DNA of 10,329 bases, from the NCBI GenBank assembly GCA_900550035.1, contig URQS01000084.1:1-10329 (forward strand), in the 5' to 3' direction. Made by a program: the position numbers and the translations under genes. Each line of letters begins with the position of its first letter. Within the stretch, counting starts at the first letter, position 1. Positions 6,321 through 10,329 of the stretch are shown one piece after another. The notes below the pieces were generated by a model. It was not told the DNA's origin. It saw only the letters and a list, made by a program, of their open reading frames with translations, and ran no database searches. The stretch comes from an uncultured Prevotella sp. Lineage in GTDB: Bacteria; Bacteroidota; Bacteroidia; Bacteroidales; Bacteroidaceae.

Positions 6321-7567
6321 TAGATACATTCCATTCCACTCGCACCGCCTCCTATACACTGTCGCGTCTTACCGAGGCCGACCGCACCGCTGTGCTGTTG
6401 CACCTTGCTGACGCTACCGAGGCGCACATAGAGCAGCTGCTTACTGCCAATGCCGACGACCTTAGTCGTATGTCGGAGGACAATCCGCTGTACGACCGTC
6501 TGCAACTCACGCCACAACGACTGCACGATATTGCTGCTGCATTGCGCAATGTGGCTCACTTAGCCAATCCGCTTGGCGAAGTGTTCGACCAAAAGACGCT
6601 GCCCAATGGACTCCTTCTGCGCAAGCTGCGTGTGGCGTATGGCGTAGTTGGAGTGGTGTACGAGGCACGTCCTAATGTCAGTTTCGATGTCTTTGCACTC
6701 TGTTTCAAGACTGGCAACGCATGCGTATTGAAGGGTGGAAAGGATGCCGACACGTCCAACCGTGCCATCGTTGCACTCATCAAGGAAGTGCTTCGGGCGC
6801 ACGGCATCGACGAAAACGTAGTGTGTCTGTTGCCTGCAACGCATGAGTCAACACACGAGATGCTCACCGCTGTGGGCTATATCGACCTCTGCATACCGCG
6901 TGGCGGTCGGCGCTTGATTGACTTTGTGCGCGATACGGCACGCATTCCGGTCATTGAGACTGGTGCCGGCGTGGTGCATACCTACTTCGACGAACTTGGC
7001 GACACTGCTATGGGAGCGCGCATAATCGAGAATGGCAAGACACGACGAGTGAGTGTGTGCAACGCTCTCGACTGCCTTATAATCCATCGCTCGCGCATAG
7101 GAGCATTGCCGCAGTTGCTTGCTCCGCTTGCTGCAAAGCACGTACACGTCTATGCCGACACTCCGGCTTACGATGTTCTGGCTGCAAATGGCTACGCAGC
7201 CAAGCTCACACTGGTCACACCCGACATGGCTGACGAAGTGTATGGCACCGAGTTTATGTCGTACACACTCGCCGTCAAGACGGTAGAGAACATCGACGAG
7301 GCGCTCACACATATCCGCCAGTACGGTTCGGGACACAGTGAAGCCATAATAACAGAATCAAAACATAACGCCCAACTCTTCCAGCAACAGGTAGATGCAG
7401 CTTGTGTCTACTGGAACGCTCCCACAAGTTTCACCGACGGAGGCGAGTTCGGACTCGGTGCCGAGATAGGCATAAGCACGCAGAAGCTTGGCCCGCGCGG
7501 TCCAATGGGACTGCAGGCTCTCACTACTTATAAGTGGCTTATTGATGGGGAAGGGCAAGTAAGGTAG
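6317..7567 (+). CDS. proA: Glutamate-5-semialdehyde dehydrogenase (gamma-glutamyl phosphate reductase)
   Basis: Reduces glutamyl 5-phosphate with NADPH to glutamate 5-semialdehyde, which closes to pyrroline-5-carboxylate for ProC. The 416-residue length matches the family. Visible are VYEARPNVSFD at 114-124, KTGNACVLKGGKDA at 131-144, IPRGGRRLI at 193-201, and the catalytic cysteine Cys248 in RRVSVCNALD. GGEFGLGAEIGIS near the C-terminus is also typical. The ATG overlaps the proB stop (ATGA), so the unstable glutamyl phosphate made by ProB is likely passed to a protein made in equal amount. 61 bp separate it from argF'. Confidence 0.97.
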   Translation: MIDTFHSTRTASYTLSRLTEADRTAVLLHLADATEAHIEQLLTANADDLSRMSEDNPLYDRLQLTPQRLHDIAAALRNVAHLANPLGEVFDQKTLPNGLLLRKLRVAYGVVGVVYEARPNVSFDVFALCFKTGNACVLKGGKDADTSNRAIVALIKEVLRAHGIDENVVCLLPATHESTHEMLTAVGYIDLCIPRGGRRLIDFVRDTARIPVIETGAGVVHTYFDELGDTAMGARIIENGKTRRVSVCNALDCLIIHRSRIGALPQLLAPLAAKHVHVYADTPAYDVLAANGYAAKLTLVTPDMADEVYGTEFMSYTLAVKTVENIDEALTHIRQYGSGHSEAIITESKHNAQLFQQQVDAACVYWNAPTSFTDGGEFGLGAEIGISTQKLGPRGPMGLQALTTYKWLIDGEGQVR

Positions 7568-7572
7568 AAAAG

Positions 7573-7584
7573 AAAGCCCCACCC
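7573..7584. repeat. Probable remnant of the C/G-rich element's outer end
   Basis: AAAGCCCCACCC matches the outer end of the palindromic arms (AGCCCCACCCC) seen at 1869 and, inverted, at 188 and 2022. Only 12 bp are left, so chance is possible. It stands just upstream of the heptad array before argF'. Confidence 0.35.
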
Positions 7585-7591
7585 AATTTAA

Positions 7592-7626
7592 CATTTAACA
7601 TTCAACACTCAACATTCCACATTTCA
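7592..7626 (+). repeat. CAYTYMA heptad array before argF'
   Basis: Five 7-bp units in a row (CATTTAA, CATTCAA, CACTCAA, CATTCCA, CATTTCA) end 2 bp before the argF' ATG. The units are of the same family as those before proB (5522-5549). Confidence 0.8.
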
Positions 7627-7628
7627 TT

Positions 7629-8590
7629 ATGAATACATTCTTCCACGCACAAGACCTTGGCGACCTCAATGCAGCGCTTGCCGAGGCAAAAGAGGTGAAG
7701 CGCGACCGCTTCCAGTTTCAGCATCTTGGCAAGAACAAGACATTGCTGATGATTTTCTTCAACAACTCGTGCGCACACGTCTGTCTACACAGAAGGCTGC
7801 CATGAATCTTGGCATGAACGTCATAGTGCTTGATGTGAATGCCGGTGCATGGAAACTGGAGACCGAGCGTGGCGTCATCATGGACGGCGACAAGTCAGAA
7901 CATCTGCTTGAGGCTATCCCCGTTATGGGCAGCTACTGCGACCTTATCGGTATTCGCTCCTTCGCCGGACTCACCGACCGCGAGTATGACTATGCCGAGA
8001 CTATCGTTTCGCAATTCGTTAAGTACAGCGGTCGCCCCGTCTTTGCTATGGAGACAGCTACCGTACATCCGCTTCAGGCGTTCGCCGACCTCATCACCAT
8101 TGAGGAACACAAGACCAAGGCACGTCCTAAGGTAGTGCTTACGTGGGCTCCTCATTGCCGTGCATTGCCTCAGGCTGTGCCCAACTCGTTTGCCGAGTGG
8201 ATGACAGCAGCCGATGTTGACTTCGTCATTACTCATCCTCATGGCTACGAACTCGACCCGAAGTTCACCGTTGGAGCCCGCATCGAGTACGATCAGATGA
8301 AGGCTCTTGAGGGTGCCGACTTCGTTTACGCCAAGAACTGGAGTTGTCCGGGCGTGACCAATCCTGCCGACTACGGCAATATATTGTCGAAAGACATGTC
8401 GTGGACTATCGACGACAAGCACATGGCAGTTACCGACAATGGCAAGTTCATGCACTGTCTGCCAGTACGTCGCGGACTAATCGTCACCGACGACGTAATC
8501 GAATCGCCCAATTCGCTCGTAATACCAGAAGCTGCTAATCGTGAGATTTCAGCCGAGGTTGTCATAAAGCGAATGCTTGAATCGCTGTAA
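7629..8590 (+). pseudogene. argF': N-acetyl/N-succinyl-ornithine carbamoyltransferase locus with a one-base frameshift
   Basis: Transfers the carbamoyl group from carbamoyl phosphate to N-acyl-ornithine, giving N-acyl-citrulline, in the Bacteroidetes and Xanthomonas type of arginine pathway. Reading from ATG 7629 gives MNTFFHAQDLGDLNAALAEA and continues as family sequence to FFNNS (residues 43-47). The frame then turns to unrelated sequence and stops at 7803-7805. The proper sequence resumes one frame away with RTRLSTQKAA. One base, probably C of a CTG leucine codon, is missing near 7768-7770, inside the carbamoyl-phosphate motif SLRTR. Restoring it gives about 320 residues, the family length. 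No slippery sequence is seen. It is either a fresh mutation that would break arginine synthesis, or a sequence or assembly error. Confidence 0.88.
7769..8590 (+). CDS. argF': Main open frame of ArgF', residues 48-320 of the restored protein
   Basis: This frame is fully open for 273 codons and holds most of the enzyme: the second half of the SLRTR motif, the specificity segment MDGDKSEHLLEA with Ser90 (restored numbering), HPLQAFADL (carbamoyl-phosphate and active-site histidine region), AVPNSFAEWM, and the ornithine-side motif HCLPVRR. GTG 7769 can be read as its first codon, but it is an internal codon of the ancestral gene and has no leader of its own, so independent initiation is unlikely. 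Even if made, this piece lacks the N-terminal strand and helix and the serine of SLRTR, and should be inactive. The absence of further damage says the frameshift is recent or artefactual. Confidence 0.75.
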   Translation: MRTRLSTQKAAMNLGMNVIVLDVNAGAWKLETERGVIMDGDKSEHLLEAIPVMGSYCDLIGIRSFAGLTDREYDYAETIVSQFVKYSGRPVFAMETATVHPLQAFADLITIEEHKTKARPKVVLTWAPHCRALPQAVPNSFAEWMTAADVDFVITHPHGYELDPKFTVGARIEYDQMKALEGADFVYAKNWSCPGVTNPADYGNILSKDMSWTIDDKHMAVTDNGKFMHCLPVRRGLIVTDDVIESPNSLVIPEAANREISAEVVIKRMLESL

Positions 8591-8637
8591 CAGAGCTGTA
8601 TAAAAGCCATAAATGAACTTACTCAAGTTCAGAACGT

Positions 8638-8668
8638 AAAGAGTCAGGGTCAAACAACACCCTCTTTT
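8638..8668 (+). terminator. Weak hairpin after argF'
   Basis: AGGGT (8646-8650) pairs with ACCCT (8659-8663), extended by AAAG/CTTT with a 4-base bulge, and ends in TTTT. It begins 47 bp after the argF' stop. The bulge and short T-run make it a weaker terminator candidate than 8788-8841. A GAACTT/AAGTTC stem (8615-8630) precedes it. Confidence 0.35.
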
Positions 8669-8787
8669 ACATGCAAATATCGTACAGGCAGTAAAAAAGT
8701 GTTACAAAATAAAAAACGATTCTAGAGAATTGAAAAGCCGTTTTTAATGGTTTTTCCATAGCTATTCATCACGTTTCTGATCATTCA

Positions 8788-8841
8788 GGGCTTCTTTGCT
8801 TTCCAAAAGGACTACTTTTGGAATGCAAAGAAGCCCTTTTT
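8788..8841 (+). terminator. Strong intrinsic terminator of the arginine/proline cluster
   Basis: GGGCTTCTTTGC (8788-8799) pairs with GCAAAGAAGCCC (8825-8836). After one T/T mismatch, TTCCAAAAG (8801-8809) pairs with CTTTTGGAA (8815-8823) around the loop GACTA. Five T follow at 8837-8841. The stem has 21 pairs, so this is a good candidate for the end of the + strand transcript, 200 bp after argF'. Confidence 0.8.
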
Positions 8842-8881
8842 GCATTGCAAAACGACTACAGTTGCATTGCAAAAGGAGTAC
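8803..8881. repeat. Three copies of a 13-bp motif related to GCAAAAGGACTAC
   Basis: Copies lie at 8803-8815 (CCAAAAGGACTAC), 8847-8859 (GCAAAACGACTAC) and 8869-8881 (GCAAAAGGAGTAC), each next to TTGCATTGCAAA-like sequence. The first and third are the left sides of the hairpins 8788-8836 and 8871-8906; in each, the right side has changed to remain complementary. The 495-bp gap 8591-9085 otherwise holds only hairpins and no supported gene. Confidence 0.7.
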
Positions 8882-8907
8882 ATTTGCAATGAAATGTACT
8901 CCTTTTT
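8871..8907. terminator. Second, probably bidirectional terminator
   Basis: AAAAGGAGTACATTT (8871-8885) pairs perfectly with AAATGTACTCCTTTT (8892-8906) around GCAATG. T-runs are present on both strands (TTTTT at 8903-8907 on +, TTTT opposite 8871-8874 on -). It can therefore back up termination of both the arginine/proline cluster and fabI, which converge here. Confidence 0.65.
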
Positions 8908-8971
8908 CGCAATCGCCCGTTGCATATTTCGAGCGAAAAGCTTGTAATGTGCTGTGCTATAGCATATTACG

Positions 8972-9044
8972 CAAAACCGCTCAAAACTCGCGAATTTCGA
9001 GCCAAAGATTTCTTTGCTCGTTCAGTTCGCAGTTTTGAGCGGTT
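8972..9044 (-). terminator. Long hairpin terminator downstream of fabI
   Basis: AACCGCTCAAAACT (8975-8988) pairs with AGTTTTGAGCGGTT (9031-9044). After a bulged C the stem continues as GCGAA/TTCGC and contains an inner CGAGC/GCTCG stem. Read on the - strand it ends in GGTTTTGC, a short T-run. It starts 42 bp after the fabI stop. A small GCGGA/TCCGC stem (9068-9081) lies between the stop and this hairpin. On the + strand the stem is followed by TTAAAAA, so the - direction is the likelier one. Confidence 0.6.
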
Positions 9045-9085
9045 AAAAATGCAAATATTGTATTGGAGCGGAGACCTCCGCGCTA

Positions 9086-9946
9086 CTATCCGTAGATAAT
9101 ATTGCCGTTCTCGTCGCGGTTCTCGTCGATGAACGACTTGTTGTACTGAGTCATACCGCGCAGCGACATACCCATGTTAGAGAAGCCGCCATCGTGGAAC
9201 AGAGTCTGCATAGTCACCTTCTTAGTGAGGTCAGAGAACATCACGACACAGTAGTCGGCGCACTCGTCAGCGCTGGCGTTGCCAAGAGGCGACATGCGGT
9301 CGCTGAAGTCGTACAGACCGTCGAAGCCCTTGATGCCGCTGCCGGCAGTGGTGAATGTAGGCGATTGAGAGATGGTGTTGATACGCACCTTCTTCTCACG
9401 GCCGTAGATATATCCGAAGCTACGTGCAATCGACTCAAGCAGCGACTTGGCATCAGCCATATCGTTGTAGCCGAAGAATGTGCGGTGTGAAGCCACGTAT
9501 GTCAGTGCAAGTACCGAAGCCTCCTCGTTAAGAGCGTCGAGCTTCTTGGCTACCTGCAGCATCTTGTGGAATGAAATTGCTGAGATGTCGAGAGTCTTGT
9601 CAAGGAATCCGTAGTCCAGATCGTCGTAAGTACGCTTCTTGCGCATGTTCACGCTCATAGCGCATGAGTGCAACACGAAGTCAATCTTGCCGCCCAATGC
9701 TTCCTGGGCCTTGACAAACAGGTTGTTCAAATCCTCTACCGATGTCGCATCAGCAGGGATGATGGTTGCGTTGGTCTTCTTCGCCAACTCGTCGATTGTG
9801 CCCATACGGCAAGCCACTGCAGTGTTGGTCAACACAATCTGTGCGCCCTCTTCTACGACACGTTCTGCTACTTTCCACGCAATCGATGCGTCATTCAATG
9901 CGCCGAAGATGATACCGCGCTTTCCTTTCAATAAATTAAAAGACAT
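9086..9946 (-). CDS. fabI: Enoyl-[acyl-carrier-protein] reductase (NADH)
   Basis: Reduces the enoyl-ACP double bond in the last step of each round of type II fatty-acid elongation; the target of triclosan in many bacteria. The 286-residue protein has the short-chain-dehydrogenase fold of FabI: a nucleotide-binding start KGKRGIIFGALNDASIAW (residues 7-24), and Tyr150, Tyr160 and Lys167 in the Y-x9-Y-x6-K spacing of E. coli FabI (146, 156, 163). The substrate-loop region SQSPTFTTAGSGIKGF is at 193-208. The extended C-terminus, ending ENGNIIYG, is typical of Bacteroidetes FabI. It faces the arginine/proline cluster and is a separate unit with its own promoter and terminators. Confidence 0.96.
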   Translation of the reverse strand: MSFNLLKGKRGIIFGALNDASIAWKVAERVVEEGAQIVLTNTAVACRMGTIDELAKKTNATIIPADATSVEDLNNLFVKAQEALGGKIDFVLHSCAMSVNMRKKRTYDDLDYGFLDKTLDISAISFHKMLQVAKKLDALNEEASVLALTYVASHRTFFGYNDMADAKSLLESIARSFGYIYGREKKVRINTISQSPTFTTAGSGIKGFDGLYDFSDRMSPLGNASADECADYCVVMFSDLTKKVTMQTLFHDGGFSNMGMSLRGMTQYNKSFIDENRDENGNIIYG

Positions 9947-10057
9947 AGTTTTCTTTCTTATATTATATAATGTATATATGCATCACTTATGTTTTGTATT
10001 ATACGATTCTTCCATTCAATTCGTCTATACATAACATAGATTAGTCAAAATGCGGTG

Positions 10058-10087
10058 CAAAGGTATAACTTTTTGCACATCCTACAA
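10058..10087 (-). promoter_or_regulatory. Bacteroidetes-type promoter for fabI
   Basis: On the - strand TACCTTTG (10065-10058) matches the -7 consensus TAnnTTTG, and TTG (10087-10085) stands 19 bp upstream, the usual spacing of the -33 element. TTTGCACC at and after the -7 box is also common in this group. Transcription would start near 10052, giving a leader of roughly 105 bases before the fabI ATG at 9946. Confidence 0.7.
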
Positions 10088-10093
10088 TGAATG

Positions 10094-10152
10094 TGTGCAG
10101 AAAATGCACTTTTTAGAGCGATTTTATTTCATTCGTCAATGTTTTCTGCACA
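10094..10152. promoter_or_regulatory. 11-bp inverted repeat upstream of the fabI promoter
   Basis: TGTGCAGAAAA (10094-10104) is the exact inverse of TTTTCTGCACA (10142-10152). It starts 7 bp beyond the -33 element. Further TGTGCA or TGCAC words stand at 10074, 10105 and 10164. This could be an operator for a fatty-acid regulator or simply a hairpin; no known regulator site was recognised. Confidence 0.35.
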
Positions 10153-10221
10153 AATCAAAAGGAATGTGCAATGAAAATACACCACAACAACATCACAACA
10201 TTACAACACATTTATCTTGCT

Positions 10222-10292
10222 GAGAGTGTGTCAAAAGTCTAAGCAGCACGCCCCGAAGGGGCAGATTTCCATAGGAGGGTGTGTCAAAACTC
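10222..10292. repeat. Direct repeat of an IS-end-like motif around a small hairpin
   Basis: GAGAGTGTGTCAAAAGTC (10222-10239) and GAGGGTGTGTCAAAACTC (10275-10292) match at 16 of 18 positions. Between them GCCCC/GGGGC (10250-10262) forms a tight stem. GGGTGTGTCAAAA-type ends resemble insertion-sequence termini in Bacteroidetes, from memory. A transposase, if any, would lie beyond the window. Nothing else is seen in 10160-10329. Confidence 0.4.
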
Positions 10293-10329
10293 CCTGATTC
10301 TTAAAAAAATCACAAAGCCCTGACTTTCA

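Noticed and set aside
7755..7775. Programmed -1 frameshift in argF'
   Set aside because: No X-XXY-YYZ slippery site, no upstream Shine-Dalgarno-like stimulator and no clear downstream stem were seen; the family is normally encoded in one frame.
8803..8881. CRISPR-like array from the 13-bp motif
   Set aside because: Only three diverged units with unequal spacing (44 and 22 bp), and they form terminator stems; no cas genes.
8796..9038. 80-codon open frame on the + strand
   Set aside because: It begins in the terminator hairpin and its sequence (repeated CKRSTF-like words) is the translation of the GCAAAAGGACTAC repeats; no leader or domain supports a gene.

Overview
The window looks like chromosomal DNA of a Prevotella-type Bacteroidales bacterium. 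The basis is the protein types (two-part ArgC/ArgD/ProC/ArgF' set of the Bacteroides kind, a 286-residue Bacteroidetes FabI), A/T-rich leaders without clear Shine-Dalgarno sites, a Bacteroidetes-style promoter (TTG, 19 bp, TACCTTTG) ahead of fabI, and coding DNA close to half G+C. The genus is an inference; there is no rRNA here.

Layout. Positions 208-8590 on the + strand form an arginine/proline biosynthesis cluster: argG, a small PspC-domain gene, argC, a four-helix-bundle (23S rRNA intervening-sequence family) gene, argD, proC, proB, proA, and argF' (N-acyl-ornithine carbamoyltransferase). argD/proC and proB/proA overlap by 4 bp (ATGA), so they are probably co-transcribed. A gap with strong terminator hairpins (8591-9085) separates the cluster from fabI (9086-9946, - strand). 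The last 380 bp hold the fabI promoter and what may be the edge of an insertion sequence.

Function. ArgC and ArgD turn N-acyl-glutamyl phosphate into N-acyl-ornithine, ArgF' carbamoylates it, and ArgG joins citrulline to aspartate. ProB, ProA and ProC make proline from glutamate. The N-acyltransferase, argB, deacylase and argH are not in the window.

Most notable. (1) argF' carries a one-base frameshift exactly in its carbamoyl-phosphate-binding SLRTR motif, while the rest of the gene is intact. (2) The four-helix-bundle gene lies between inverted arrays of a 7-bp repeat, including a perfect 22-bp inverted repeat, and looks like an intergenic cousin of an rRNA intervening sequence. (3) Almost every non-overlapping junction in the cluster carries a repeat that ends 2-19 bp before the next start codon: a C/G-rich palindromic element before argG and argC, and heptanucleotide arrays before argD, proB and argF'. 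(4) The residue that sets acetyl- versus succinyl-ornithine specificity in ArgF' appears to be Ser90. I found no CRISPR array, tRNA, rRNA or defence system; the metabolic genes themselves are ordinary.
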